Source: a bacterium
Lineage (GTDB): Bacteria > Patescibacteriota > Microgenomatia > Daviesbacterales > UBA10151
Assembly: GCA_030647265.1 (NCBI GenBank)
Contig: JAUSJM010000018.1
Span: 1 to 34,236, forward strand
Reading direction: 5' to 3'
Length of the DNA stretch: 34,236 nucleotides
The notes beneath the pieces were generated by a model. That model saw only the letters and a list, made by a program, of their open reading frames with translations, was not told the origin of the DNA and searched no databases. Position 1 is the first letter of the stretch; each line of letters opens with the position of its first letter. Positions 5,632 through 14,577 of the stretch are shown here, in pieces. The position numbers and the translations under genes were made by a program.

Positions 5632-7055
5632 AGGCACAAAAATTTCTAGTTTTCGTCGTCGGCCTGGCAATTGCCATTGTTGTTTCATCTTTTTATCTTT
5701 GGCCCGGATCCAATATTTTAGCCCAGAGTTGCCCTACCGGTACTAATGCCATTCAGATTGACAGCGGTTTTTTAAGCGTTACCAATCCCAACTCCGCCAC
5801 TAACTTTTCTCTTGACCCAACCTTTTCCTGTATTATTAACAGTGAAGCCCAAATTCCCCAGTTCTCCATTCTTTCCTATGAGGAACTAAAGTCCCTTTAC
5901 TATGACCAGTCCAAAGTAATCAGCAGTTATAAAACGGAGTTCACAGGTTCGATAACAGAATCTCTGACCTCTTTCCCTCTCACAGGTTATCCGGGAAACA
6001 CTATTAATCAATATATCGAAGCAGAGGCATGGACAGATCGAATTAATGGTGCTCAGGGGTCCCAATTCTCCACTCAGCCCGGACCGCCAATTCATATTAC
6101 TCCCAGCAAAACAGCCTCTCCTGGCCCTCGGGTAGGTTACTCAATTTACATTCCTACCCTAGGAGACTACCAAATCTATGCTTATGTTAATACTACCGCC
6201 ACTACTAACAATACCTTCCTCGTTGATTTTGACACCGACCCCTACACAGACATAACAAAAGCCTGGGATATTCCTTCCACAGGGGGAGCTTTTGTGGAAA
6301 AAATTGCTTCCTGGAGAGGCACAACAGGAAGTGATACTAACCCACCTATAGCACAATACTCTCCCAAAATCTGGACTAATTTATCTGCTGGAACTCACAC
6401 TCTTTACATAAGAGGCGCCGAGATAAATGCCAAGTTAGACAAATTTAAGATTGTTCCAGTTTCAGGTGGATCTCAACCTACTCCCCTGCAAAGTAACGAT
6501 CCCTACCGCCTATTTCATATCAGTAAGAATGGAGTAGACCCTGGTAACCTCACTATTGATACCAAATGTCTCTTTCTAAACAACAATGATCAACCAGCCT
6601 GTTCCGGAGATAAAACTACCAATAATGGCACAGTTATTATTTTTGTAGACGGGGATTTAACTATTAACGGTAATATTACCTATGGAGGAGCTGTTGATGC
6701 CTCACTCAACAACACTAAAACCTACGGCACCATCTTTATTGTCAAAGGGAACATTTATGTGGCCACCACTGTCACAGAATTAGATGCTGTTTTCATTACT
6801 GCCGGACCAACCAGCCAATTTTGTGATGCCGCCTCATCCAGTCCCTGTCCCACCTCCGTGGTCTCAGCCAGTGCTTTAATCATTAATGGAGCAGTCATCG
6901 CTTTAAATCCCTCTTATCCTCCCCAATTCATGCGCACCTTGGGAGCCATTAACGGCACTACCCCTGCAGAAACAGTGAAATACCAACCTAAATATTTGGT
7001 AAATTTCAAGGATATCTTAGGAAGAAACCTTTCCATCTGGAACGAGGTTCCTTAA
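5628..7055 (+). CDS. pilus-like surface protein with carbohydrate-binding-like domain
   Basis: A 475-aa exported protein. An N-terminal signal anchor (about residues 7-27) is followed by a region around QIPQFSILSYEELKSLYYDQ and then a CBM6/35-like beta-sandwich at about residues 125-280, with the typical opening YIEAEAW, a central VGYSIYIPTLGDYQIYAYV and a closing LSAGTHTLYIRG...DKFKIV. The C-terminal part (GTVIIFVDGDLTINGNI ... IFIVKGNIYV ... LIINGAVIAL ... QPKYLVNFKDIL) is a repetitive beta-helix-like module that I associate with CPR pilus/adhesin-type surface proteins. Likely role: surface attachment or glycan binding. It is translationally coupled to the preceding gene and ends one base from the convergent UppS stop. 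Confidence 0.72.
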   Translation: MKAQKFLVFVVGLAIAIVVSSFYLWPGSNILAQSCPTGTNAIQIDSGFLSVTNPNSATNFSLDPTFSCIINSEAQIPQFSILSYEELKSLYYDQSKVISSYKTEFTGSITESLTSFPLTGYPGNTINQYIEAEAWTDRINGAQGSQFSTQPGPPIHITPSKTASPGPRVGYSIYIPTLGDYQIYAYVNTTATTNNTFLVDFDTDPYTDITKAWDIPSTGGAFVEKIASWRGTTGSDTNPPIAQYSPKIWTNLSAGTHTLYIRGAEINAKLDKFKIVPVSGGSQPTPLQSNDPYRLFHISKNGVDPGNLTIDTKCLFLNNNDQPACSGDKTTNNGTVIIFVDGDLTINGNITYGGAVDASLNNTKTYGTIFIVKGNIYVATTVTELDAVFITAGPTSQFCDAASSSPCPTSVVSASALIINGAVIALNPSYPPQFMRTLGAINGTTPAETVKYQPKYLVNFKDILGRNLSIWNEVP

Positions 7056-7056
7056 A

Positions 7057-7764
7057 CTATTTACCAAAATTTCTCTTTTGGGCTTGATACCACAAAATAG
7101 CCTTCTTTAAATCTGCTGCTCCAAAATCAGGCCAGAGTGTCTTAGTAAAATATAATTCCGAATAAGCTGTCTGCCAAAGCAGAAAATTAGAAAGCCTGAT
7201 ATATCCACCCGTTCTGATTACCAATTCCGGATCTTTCTGACCATTCGTATAAAGGCTTTTATTGATGATCTCCTCGTTTAATTTCTCCACATCAATCCCT
7301 GATTTCATAATACTTTTAATAGCTTCCAAAAGCTCTTTTTTCCCTCCATAATTTAAAGCAATATTTAATTTTATGGATTCGCTGGCAATATAGGTTTTCC
7401 GTATCTCCTCCACAATCTTTCGGATAGTACTTGGTAGCCCGTTTAACTCCCCCAAAATATCCACCCTGACTCCTTTTTGCATCATCTTTTTTAGCTTAGT
7501 GCGGTAACCGCTGCGCATAATCTGGAATACAGCCCTCACCTCACGCTTGGCCCGCTCGGTAATATTCTCAGTAGAAAGAGCATAAACAGTAACTGTTTTA
7601 ATGCCCATCTTCTCTGCTGCCTCAACAATTTTTTCCAGGGCCTCAGAACCTGCTTCGTGCCCCTTATAATCCGGCAACCCCCGGAACCTGGCCCAGCGGC
7701 GGTTACCGTCCATGATGATGGCAATATGAGAAGGCACATAATCAAGGTTAGTCTTTTTCTTCAT
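7057..7764 (-). CDS. uppS: isoprenyl transferase (undecaprenyl diphosphate synthase)
   Basis: cis-Prenyltransferase that condenses IPP onto an allylic diphosphate to give the long polyprenyl diphosphate used as lipid carrier for wall and glycan synthesis. Family motifs: HIAIIMDGNRRWA with the catalytic Asp, YALSTEN, LNYGGKKEL, and the C-terminal IRTGGYIRLSNFLLWQTAYSELYF...LWPDF. In E. coli the corresponding segment is RTGGEHRISNF; here the Glu after GG is Tyr. The 235-aa start at ATG 7764 leaves the usual short lead before the catalytic motif; the track's TTG at 7800 is an alternative (247 aa). It is divergent from the glycan operon starting at 7831, which would use its product. Confidence 0.93.
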   Translation of the reverse strand: MKKKTNLDYVPSHIAIIMDGNRRWARFRGLPDYKGHEAGSEALEKIVEAAEKMGIKTVTVYALSTENITERAKREVRAVFQIMRSGYRTKLKKMMQKGVRVDILGELNGLPSTIRKIVEEIRKTYIASESIKLNIALNYGGKKELLEAIKSIMKSGIDVEKLNEEIINKSLYTNGQKDPELVIRTGGYIRLSNFLLWQTAYSELYFTKTLWPDFGAADLKKAILWYQAQKRNFGK

Positions 7765-7818
7765 GCCTGACAGGTTATCAAAAAAAGATAACTTTAGCAA
7801 TAAACAAGGTAAATAAGG

Positions 7819-7824
7819 TAAAAT
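7819..7824 (+). promoter_or_regulatory. -10 of the glycan-assembly operon
   Basis: TAAAAT ends 6 nt before the ATG at 7831, placing the transcription start on the start codon. The -35 is poor. Confidence 0.5.
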
Positions 7825-7830
7825 TAGTCC

Positions 7831-9132
7831 ATGAGGATAGCTATTTTAGGAGCTGGCTTTACGGGACTTACTGCGGCGTTAAGGCTTACCCAACAGGGGC
7901 ATGAAGTGGCTGTGTTCGAAAAAGAGTCCCAGGTGGGCGGCTTAGCCGTTGGTTTTAGTAAGCCGGAATGGGAGTGGACCTTAGAAAAAGCTTACCATCA
8001 TTGGTTTACCAGTGACGATTATGCTTTAAATTTAGCTAAAGAGTTAAATTACCCGGTAATAGTGAAACAACCACAAACCAATGTTTTTGTGGACAACAAA
8101 TCTTTGCCTTTTGACTCGCCGCTCTCAATTCTAAGGTTTCCTTATCTGCCTTTTGTGGACCGGATCCGGATGGGACTGGCCGCTTTTTACATGAAACTCA
8201 CTCCCCGCTACCAAAAATTTGAAGGCCAAAAAGCTCTTCCCTGGATCAGGAAATATATGGGTGAAAAAGCAACTAAGCTCGTTTGGGAACCTTTATTTAC
8301 CGGCAAATTCGGAGATTATAAAGACAACATTGCCTTAACGTGGTTTTGGTCCCGCATTAAAAAAAGAACCTTTAAATTAGCTTACCCCCAAGGTGGCTTT
8401 CAAAGTTTTGCGGACAGGTTAGCTCAGGAAATAGAAAATCTGGGTGGAAAAATATTACTTAATACTGAGATTTCAGGTCTTACTAGTGGTGAGAATAAAA
8501 TTAGTCTTACCATCAACCACAAACCATCAACTACCCACCAATTTGATAAAGTGATTGTTACCCTACCTTCTCCCATCTTTACTAAAATTACCTCTGGCTT
8601 ACCCCATGATTACATCCAAAGGATCTCCTCTATCCCTCACCTTCATGCTCTTAATTTAATTCTCATTTTAAAAAAGCCTTTTTTAGGTGACATTTACTGG
8701 CTAAACGTCACTGATACTTCTTTCCCTTTTTTGGTTTTAGCCGAGCATACTAACTTTATGGACTCGAAATATTATGGTAACCACCATATTCTTTATATCG
8801 GCAATTACTTGCCATCCGACCACCCTTATCTGAAAATGACCGCCACACAACTGCTTCAGATTTTTGATCCTTTCTTAAAACAGATTAATCCAACCTACCA
8901 CTCGTCTCTTATCACTTCCCACTTATTTCTCTCCCTTTTTGCTCAACCTATCGTCACCGCTGACTATCCCAACCTTATCCCCACCATGGAAACACCCATA
9001 AAAAATGTCTACCTGGCTAATATGGACATGGTCTATCCTTGGGACCGTCAAACCAACTATGCCATGGAGATGGGAGAAAAAGTGGCGCGAAGCGCCATCC
9101 TGAGCGAACGGAGTGAGTCGAAGGATCTATAA
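7831..9132 (+). CDS. FAD-dependent oxidoreductase (amine-oxidase/protoporphyrinogen-oxidase-like)
   Basis: A 433-aa NAD(P)/FAD-dependent oxidoreductase. The N-terminus has the Rossmann dinucleotide motif GAGFTGLTAALRL, the acidic VFEKE ribose-binding end and the GG motif VGGLAVGF. A second FAD segment near the C-terminus reads VYLANMDMVYPWDRQTNYAMEMG. Such proteins in glycosyltransferase operons are often annotated as UDP-galactopyranose-mutase-like or desaturase-like; the substrate is not predictable. It is the first gene of an operon with two GT39-like proteins and possibly the DUF2298 protein. Two heptamer arrays are translated inside it, and its last 16 or so residues (ARSAILSERSESKDL) come from a palindromic repeat, so the C-terminal tail is repeat-derived. 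Confidence 0.82.
   Translation: MRIAILGAGFTGLTAALRLTQQGHEVAVFEKESQVGGLAVGFSKPEWEWTLEKAYHHWFTSDDYALNLAKELNYPVIVKQPQTNVFVDNKSLPFDSPLSILRFPYLPFVDRIRMGLAAFYMKLTPRYQKFEGQKALPWIRKYMGEKATKLVWEPLFTGKFGDYKDNIALTWFWSRIKKRTFKLAYPQGGFQSFADRLAQEIENLGGKILLNTEISGLTSGENKISLTINHKPSTTHQFDKVIVTLPSPIFTKITSGLPHDYIQRISSIPHLHALNLILILKKPFLGDIYWLNVTDTSFPFLVLAEHTNFMDSKYYGNHHILYIGNYLPSDHPYLKMTATQLLQIFDPFLKQINPTYHSSLITSHLFLSLFAQPIVTADYPNLIPTMETPIKNVYLANMDMVYPWDRQTNYAMEMGEKVARSAILSERSESKDL
8509..8536. repeat. heptamer array in the FAD oxidoreductase gene
   Basis: Units ACCATCA, ACCACAA, ACCATCA, ACTACCC, translated as part of INHKPSTTH, probably a surface loop. Confidence 0.7.
8896..8923. repeat. second heptamer array in the FAD oxidoreductase gene
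   Basis: Units TACCACT, CGTCTCT, TATCACT, TCCCACT keep a 7-nt period, with a partial fifth unit (TATTTCT). Confidence 0.6.
9084..9126. repeat. palindromic repeat element, copy 1
   Basis: A GGCGC-gaa-GCGCC hairpin followed by CCTGAGC...GTCGAAGG (9099-9124). It forms the 3' end of the FAD oxidoreductase gene and is in frame with it. Confidence 0.85.
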
Positions 9133-9137
9133 AAACC

Positions 9138-10844
9138 ATGTCACTTTTGAAAATTAAAACTGAATTTACTTTTATAGTTCTACTTCTCTTCGCAGGAGGT
9201 TTTCTTAGGTTCTATAATCTTAATTGGGATTCTGGGCATTATTTCCATCCCGATGAAAGAAATATTGCCAGTACTGTCTCCAGAATCCATTTTTTTGATA
9301 ATCTGGACCCCCAATTTTTTGCTTATGGGGGCCTGACTATTTATCTTTACCGGGTCTCCGGAGATTTATTGGTAAAGTTTACCCACAATCCTGCCTGGGT
9401 TTCTGACTGGGGACAAATTAATCAGTTAGGAAGATTTTTCTCCGCTCTTTTTTCCACCCTCACCATTATTCCCCTCTATCTTTTAGCTAAAAAGAGTTTT
9501 AATAAAGAGACGGCTCTGCTTTCTGCCCTGGTTTTTACCTTTGCTGCCGGCTCTATCCAAACAGCTCACTTTGATACCACCGAGGGTATTCTGGCTCTTC
9601 TGGCAGTTTCCCTGGCCTTGTTTTCCATAGATTTTTTGGGAAAACCCGGAATTAAAAATATAGTCTGGGCAGCAGGAATTTTGGGGCTTTCTGCTGCAGC
9701 AAAAACCACCGCTGCCTCCTATATCATTTTTCCTTTGACAGCCTTTTTATTTTTTATTCTCTCTAAAAAAAAGTTTCTTCAAGCCGGTTTTTTTCTGCTC
9801 ATACTTTTCATTTTAGGAGCTGTAGTTTTTACCATCCTTTCCCCCTACACCTTCCTTTCTTGGGATAAGTTTCTAGAATCCATGAGGTATGAGTCCGGAG
9901 TAGCTACTGGTTCTCTAGCAGTTCCCTATACTTTACAGTTTGACCACACTATCCCCTATCTTTTCCAACTCCAAAATCTCCTTTGGCAAATAGGGCCCCT
10001 GGCCCTTTTTATTATTCCAGGAATCCTTCTTACTATCTGGGAAGGGGTGAGGAAAAGGGATCTTAAACTGATAGTACTTCTTTCTTTCCCTCTGGTTTAT
10101 TTTGCTTATGTGGGAACCTGGCATACTAAATTTATCCGCTACATGATGCCAGTGATTCCTTTCTTTATTATTTTTGCCAGCTTCTTTTTATATCGCTTTG
10201 CTCAAGCCCTTCATCATAGTGCCCACCAGGTCCATCAACTGCCCCATCTGCTAGTTTATTTCTTAAGGGTTATTTCCTCTACCTGGAAAGTGATGATAGT
10301 TGTCTTGATTACCCTCAGTATTCTTTGGGGCTTAGCCATTTTTTCCATCTATACCAGGGAACAAACCAGAATTAGTGCTTCCCTCTGGATTTACAGCCAT
10401 ATCAGGGAGGGGAGTATTATCTATAATGAGCACTGGGATGATGGTTTACCCCTCCCTCTTAAGAATCTTGATCCAAACCTTTATCAAACCGAGTCTCTAA
10501 CCATTTATGATGCAGATAACGGGGAAAAGCTTGATTATTATGCCCAAAAACTATCCTCCGGAGATTACATTATCTTAGGCAGTAGAAGACTTTATGGAAC
10601 TTTAATTAATTTATCGGAAAAATACCCTCTCACCAGCAAATATTACCAGCTGTTGTTTTCAGGCCAACTTGGTTACCAAAAGGTAGCAGAATTCTCTTCC
10701 TACCCTTCCCTTTTGGGCTGGGAAGTTAATGATGATTTAAGTGAAGAAACTTTTCAAGTCTACGATCACCCCAAAGTCATAATTTTTAAAAATACAAGCA
10801 GACTAACTGCTGATGACTATTTGCAAATCCTCGGCAATGATTAA
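9138..10844 (+). CDS. GT39/PMT-like membrane glycosyltransferase
   Basis: A 568-aa polytopic GT-C fold glycosyltransferase of the ArnT/PMT (GT39) type that transfers a sugar from a polyprenyl-phosphate donor outside the membrane. The first extracytoplasmic loop contains the acidic motif HPDERN (Asp39-Glu40) after the first membrane helix, the catalytic site of the family. About ten hydrophobic segments follow, with a soluble C-terminal domain from about residue 420. It begins 5 bp after the oxidoreductase stop and its end overlaps the next gene (ATG at 10837 inside its last codons), so the three genes form an operon. Acceptor unknown; the surface proteins upstream are plausible targets. Confidence 0.85.
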   Translation: MSLLKIKTEFTFIVLLLFAGGFLRFYNLNWDSGHYFHPDERNIASTVSRIHFFDNLDPQFFAYGGLTIYLYRVSGDLLVKFTHNPAWVSDWGQINQLGRFFSALFSTLTIIPLYLLAKKSFNKETALLSALVFTFAAGSIQTAHFDTTEGILALLAVSLALFSIDFLGKPGIKNIVWAAGILGLSAAAKTTAASYIIFPLTAFLFFILSKKKFLQAGFFLLILFILGAVVFTILSPYTFLSWDKFLESMRYESGVATGSLAVPYTLQFDHTIPYLFQLQNLLWQIGPLALFIIPGILLTIWEGVRKRDLKLIVLLSFPLVYFAYVGTWHTKFIRYMMPVIPFFIIFASFFLYRFAQALHHSAHQVHQLPHLLVYFLRVISSTWKVMIVVLITLSILWGLAIFSIYTREQTRISASLWIYSHIREGSIIYNEHWDDGLPLPLKNLDPNLYQTESLTIYDADNGEKLDYYAQKLSSGDYIILGSRRLYGTLINLSEKYPLTSKYYQLLFSGQLGYQKVAEFSSYPSLLGWEVNDDLSEETFQVYDHPKVIIFKNTSRLTADDYLQILGND

Positions 10845-12405
10845 AGTTCCCTTTAAACTGGAATACTTACTACTTGCTGCTATTTTAATACTAGGGTTAT
10901 TCCTTCGTCTTTACAAACTCGATGCAGTTCCCGCTGGGTTTTTTGCCGATGAGGCCTCTATAGGCTATAACGCTTTTACCATCCTTACTCAAGGAAAAGA
11001 TGAGCATGGTATTCCTCATCCTATTTTCTTTAAAGCTTTTGGAGAGTATAAAAATCCCCTGCAGATTTATTCCACAGTTCCTTTCGTAGCCCTCTTTGGC
11101 CTAAATGAGTTTTCCGTCCGTCTTGCCTCAGTAGTCTATGGAGTTTTAGGGATACTGGCCCTTTTTTTATTAGTCCGGGAGCTCTTTCCCCAACAAGAAG
11201 GGGAAATGATAGCCCTCTTGTCTGCCTTCTTTTTAGCCATCTCACCCTGGCATATCCATATAAGCCGGGTGGCTTTGGAAGGAATTGCAGCTTTTGTCTT
11301 TTTTACCACTCTGGCTGTCTATTTTTTCCTCAAATCTAAAAACTCTCCCCTCTACCTGCTCCTCAGTGTTATAACCTTTACTGTTAGTCTCTACAGCTAT
11401 TTTCCGGCCCGGGTTTTTGTACCCTTACTGACTCTAAGTCTGGCCTTTTTATACCGCAGATTTTTCCTAAAACATCGAGTTCATACCATGGCAGGCCTCT
11501 TCATATTATTCCTATTGATTTTCCCCTTTTTCCAAGCTCTTGCTTCTCCTTCCGGCTGGGCCAGATGGGAACAAGTGAGTATTTTCTCTCAACCTCCTGC
11601 TTCCAAAACTGCCACCCAGCACATCATAAAAAACTATTTTAGCCATTTCTCCCCTGACTTCCTCTTTTTGAAAGGAGACATTGGTATGCCGGGGAGTTTT
11701 ATCACCCGCCACTCTGTAAAAGGCATCGGTGAGCTTTATCTTTTTCAGCTGCCACTCACCCTTCTAGGTATTGTTTTTATTATCAAGAATAAACAAAAAG
11801 CGACTCTCTTTCTTTTAGGAGTGTGGCTTGTTTTGTACCCTTTAGGAAGTGCTTTTACTGTTGATGAGAGTGCTCGAGCTACCAGATCAATTATTGGGGT
11901 TATCCCTTGGCAGATTCTTTCTGCGGCTGGCTTATTTTATCTTCTGACTCTTTTTAGCAAAAATTTTATTAAAATTCTCCTGACCTTCCTTTTGACTGTA
12001 ATTATTTTCCTTTCTTTTCAAATCTTCCTGCAGAAATACTTCCAGGACTATCCTCTTTATTCTTCAGACTATTGGGGATGGCAGTATGGACCCAAAGAGA
12101 TCATGGGTTACTTTCTAAGCCACAAAGATAATTTTGACGATCTTTATCTAAGCGGGGAGTTTAACGCCCCGGAGATCTTTTTAAAATTTTATGATCCCGG
12201 GGGGAAGTGTTTGAATAAATGCCGTATCGGGAACTTAACCAGCTATAACCCTGCCCGAAAACAGCTCTTTGCTGTGAGTTCAAAAGATCTGTCCAATTCT
12301 CCTTTGAGAAACTATTTTGATATTTACCAAACTATTTATTATCCCAATAAAAATCCAGCTTTCTATCTTGGAGAAATTCATCCTAACAATTCCTTATCTC
12401 TTTGA
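10837..12405 (+). CDS. GT39/PMT-like membrane glycosyltransferase
   Basis: A 522-aa second GT39-type transferase. After the first membrane helix the loop reads LDAVPAGFFADEASIGYNAF with the catalytic-type acidic pair Asp38-Glu39, followed by FGEYKNPLQIY, a segment usual in this family. About ten membrane helices are visible, and a short periplasmic tail carries two Cys (GGKCLNKCRIG) that may form a disulfide. I prefer ATG 10837 over the track start 10813 because it overlaps the previous stop (ATGATTAA), the typical coupling in this genome, and leaves a normal N-terminus before the first helix. It is a paralogue in style, but not a close copy, of the preceding gene. Confidence 0.83.
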   Translation: MIKVPFKLEYLLLAAILILGLFLRLYKLDAVPAGFFADEASIGYNAFTILTQGKDEHGIPHPIFFKAFGEYKNPLQIYSTVPFVALFGLNEFSVRLASVVYGVLGILALFLLVRELFPQQEGEMIALLSAFFLAISPWHIHISRVALEGIAAFVFFTTLAVYFFLKSKNSPLYLLLSVITFTVSLYSYFPARVFVPLLTLSLAFLYRRFFLKHRVHTMAGLFILFLLIFPFFQALASPSGWARWEQVSIFSQPPASKTATQHIIKNYFSHFSPDFLFLKGDIGMPGSFITRHSVKGIGELYLFQLPLTLLGIVFIIKNKQKATLFLLGVWLVLYPLGSAFTVDESARATRSIIGVIPWQILSAAGLFYLLTLFSKNFIKILLTFLLTVIIFLSFQIFLQKYFQDYPLYSSDYWGWQYGPKEIMGYFLSHKDNFDDLYLSGEFNAPEIFLKFYDPGGKCLNKCRIGNLTSYNPARKQLFAVSSKDLSNSPLRNYFDIYQTIYYPNKNPAFYLGEIHPNNSLSL

Positions 12406-12411
12406 TATAAT
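12406..12411 (+). promoter_or_regulatory. extended -10 of the DUF2298 gene
   Basis: TGATATAAT (hexamer 12406-12411) lies 21 nt before the ATG at 12433. This is one of the few first-gene promoters here that would give a short untranslated leader rather than a leaderless mRNA. Confidence 0.55.
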
Positions 12412-12432
12412 CAAAACAGATTCAATTTTTAA

Positions 12433-14577
12433 ATGTTTACTTCAGACCTTTTATATATCTTTCAATGGTGGATTATCCTTTTTTCTTTAGGGCTGATTTT
12501 TTTCCCTCTCACTTCTCTCCTTTTTAAATCCTTTTTTGATAAAGGTTATATCTTTTCTAAAATCTTAGGAGTATTACTGCTCAGTTATTCTATTTGGCTT
12601 TTAGGAAGTTTAAAAATCCTCAACTTCAGTGTTATTTCTCTGCTGATAGTTTTAGCCTTATTTTTAGTTGTTAATACCTATCTGGCCTACCAGAGGAAAA
12701 CTTCAGAGGCAGTTTTACCAAACCTGAAATTATTTATCTTTGAGGAGGTTCTTTTTACCTTTGGGCTCATCTTTTGGGCCTGGGTGAGGGGTCATGAACC
12801 CTCCATTCATGGTTTGGAAAAGTTTATGGATTTTGGCTTTATCAACTCCATTCTTCGAGCTGATTATTTTCCACCCAAAGATCTTTGGCTGACCCCGGAT
12901 TCTATCAACTATTACTATTTTGGACATTTGGTAACAGCAGTGTTGACCAAACTTTCCGGCATTGATTCCATTATTACCTATAATCTGATGTTAGCTACTC
13001 TTTTTGGTTTAACGCTGGCTGCTTCTTTTTCTCTCGGGGCTAACCTTTACCACAAGTTCACAGTTCACAGTTCACGGTTCACAGTTTTAGCAGGCCTTCT
13101 TAGCTCTTTTCTGGTCACCCTGGGAGGGAACCTTCATACCATCTATGCCTTTTTTCAAACTTATACTCCTGCCGACCAAGCAGTACCTTTTTGGACCCTT
13201 CCTCTAAAGTGGAACTTTTCCGGTTACTGGTATCCCAATGCCACCAGGTTTATCCCCTTCACCATCCACGAGTTTCCTCTCTATTCTTTTGTAGTAGCAG
13301 ATTTACATGGCCATGTCCTGGGTATCCCCTTTATTCTCCTAGCCCTGGCTCTTTTGCTTGTTATTTTCTTCTCCTCCAAACTGCATATTACTCACTACTT
13401 ACTACTTTCACTTCTTATAGCCACTTTTTTGATGACCAACGTTTTAGACGGGCCGATTTATTTATTGGTCATCTTTTTGGTGCTCCTTATGAAAGAAAAA
13501 CAAACCTTGAAGTGGGGTAAAGCCTTTTCAGAAAGCATCCAATCTATGGTAATTATCGTTTTACTGACAGCTGTTTTTTCCCTCCCTTTCTGGCTGGCTT
13601 TTAAACCCTTTGCCTCGGGAGTGGGAGTGCTTTGTGCTCCCCAGTTCTTAGTCAACCGGGGACATCTCGGACCTTTCTTATTTGAAGCTAATCATTGTGC
13701 CCGTTCTCCCCTTTGGATGCTGGCAATACTTTGGGGCTTTCCCTACTTCGTGCTGTTTGGTTTTCTTACCTTTGTTCTCCCTACTAAAAAATTCCTTCAC
13801 TCCATCTTTAGAAAATTACCATCTACCATCTACCATCTACCATCTACAGATTTGCTAGTTCTCACTCTGATCCTCTCTGCCACCATCCTCATCTTCATCC
13901 CTGAGTTTTTCTATGCCAAAGATATCTATCCTGCCCACTACCGGGCTAATACTGTTTTTAAGTTTGGTTACCAAGCCTTTATTATCTTAGGTCTGATATC
14001 TGGTTACATGATCACTAGAATTCTTACCCTTCCTAATAAAACTTTACGCTTCACCCTTTACGCTACACCCTTATTTCTACTTTTTTCCCTGGTAGCCATT
14101 TATCCTAATTTTGCCGTTAACTCCTTCTATGGAGAGCTAAAGACTTACCAAGGACTTGATGGCTTAAGTTACTTAAGTGAGTTATATCCAGCAGATTACC
14201 AGGCAATTCTTTGGCTGAGCCAAAACGTTCCGGGCCAACCGGTTATTTTGGAAGCCCAGGGAGATTCCTACACTGATTATGCCCGGATCTCTTCCAACAC
14301 CGGTCTGCCTACAATAATTGGCTGGCCGGTTCATGAGTGGCTGTGGAGAGGTTCTTATGATGAAGCAGGCAAAAGATCTACTGAAGTCACAATCCTATAT
14401 GAAAGCCAAGACTCAGAGGCCACTAAAAACCTGCTTAAAAAATATAACGTTTCATATGTTTATATTGGAGATTTAGAAAGACAAAAATATCCTAATTTAA
14501 ATGAAACAAAGTTCCAAACCCTGGGAAAAGTGATCTTCCAATCAGGAAACACCAGAATCTACCAGATAAACCCTTAA
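12433..14577 (+). CDS. DUF2298 (Chlor_Arch_YYY) membrane protein
   Basis: A 714-aa polytopic protein of the DUF2298 family, thought to be GT-C-like membrane enzymes. The diagnostic tyrosine run is in LTPDSINYYYFGHL (about residues 153-166), preceded by MDFGFINSILRADYFPPKDLW; later come FPLYSFVVADLHGHV and the conserved YPAHYRANTVFKFGYQAF. About 15 membrane helices and a soluble C-terminal domain (YPADYQAILWLSQNVPG ... YVYIGDLE) are visible. It lies 27 nt after the GT39 genes and probably acts in the same surface glycan pathway. Four separate heptamer arrays are translated within it, in hydrophilic connectors between helices or at their edges (for example HKFTVHSSRFTV). The YjbQ remnant on the other strand overlaps its stop codon. 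Confidence 0.85.
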   Translation: MFTSDLLYIFQWWIILFSLGLIFFPLTSLLFKSFFDKGYIFSKILGVLLLSYSIWLLGSLKILNFSVISLLIVLALFLVVNTYLAYQRKTSEAVLPNLKLFIFEEVLFTFGLIFWAWVRGHEPSIHGLEKFMDFGFINSILRADYFPPKDLWLTPDSINYYYFGHLVTAVLTKLSGIDSIITYNLMLATLFGLTLAASFSLGANLYHKFTVHSSRFTVLAGLLSSFLVTLGGNLHTIYAFFQTYTPADQAVPFWTLPLKWNFSGYWYPNATRFIPFTIHEFPLYSFVVADLHGHVLGIPFILLALALLLVIFFSSKLHITHYLLLSLLIATFLMTNVLDGPIYLLVIFLVLLMKEKQTLKWGKAFSESIQSMVIIVLLTAVFSLPFWLAFKPFASGVGVLCAPQFLVNRGHLGPFLFEANHCARSPLWMLAILWGFPYFVLFGFLTFVLPTKKFLHSIFRKLPSTIYHLPSTDLLVLTLILSATILIFIPEFFYAKDIYPAHYRANTVFKFGYQAFIILGLISGYMITRILTLPNKTLRFTLYATPLFLLFSLVAIYPNFAVNSFYGELKTYQGLDGLSYLSELYPADYQAILWLSQNVPGQPVILEAQGDSYTDYARISSNTGLPTIIGWPVHEWLWRGSYDEAGKRSTEVTILYESQDSEATKNLLKKYNVSYVYIGDLERQKYPNLNETKFQTLGKVIFQSGNTRIYQINP
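13057..13084. repeat. heptamer array in the DUF2298 gene (TTCACAG x4)
   Basis: Units TTCACAG, TTCACAG, TTCACGG, TTCACAG: four copies with one mismatch, translated in frame. Confidence 0.9.
13387..13414. repeat. heptamer array in the DUF2298 gene (ACTACTT type)
   Basis: Units ATTACTC, ACTACTT, ACTACTT, TCACTTC; the two central copies are exact. Confidence 0.65.
13818..13845. repeat. heptamer array in the DUF2298 gene (ACCATCT x4)
   Basis: Four exact copies of ACCATCT plus a partial fifth, the least diverged array in the window and therefore the most likely to change length. Confidence 0.93.
14043..14070. repeat. heptamer array in the DUF2298 gene (TTTACGC type)
   Basis: Units TTTACGC, TTCACCC, TTTACGC, TACACCC, alternating two variants. 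Confidence 0.8.

Noticed and set aside
10200-10260. His-rich segment in the first GT39 gene as another heptamer array
   Set aside because: CATCA-like words recur, but no stable 7-nt register holds across four units.
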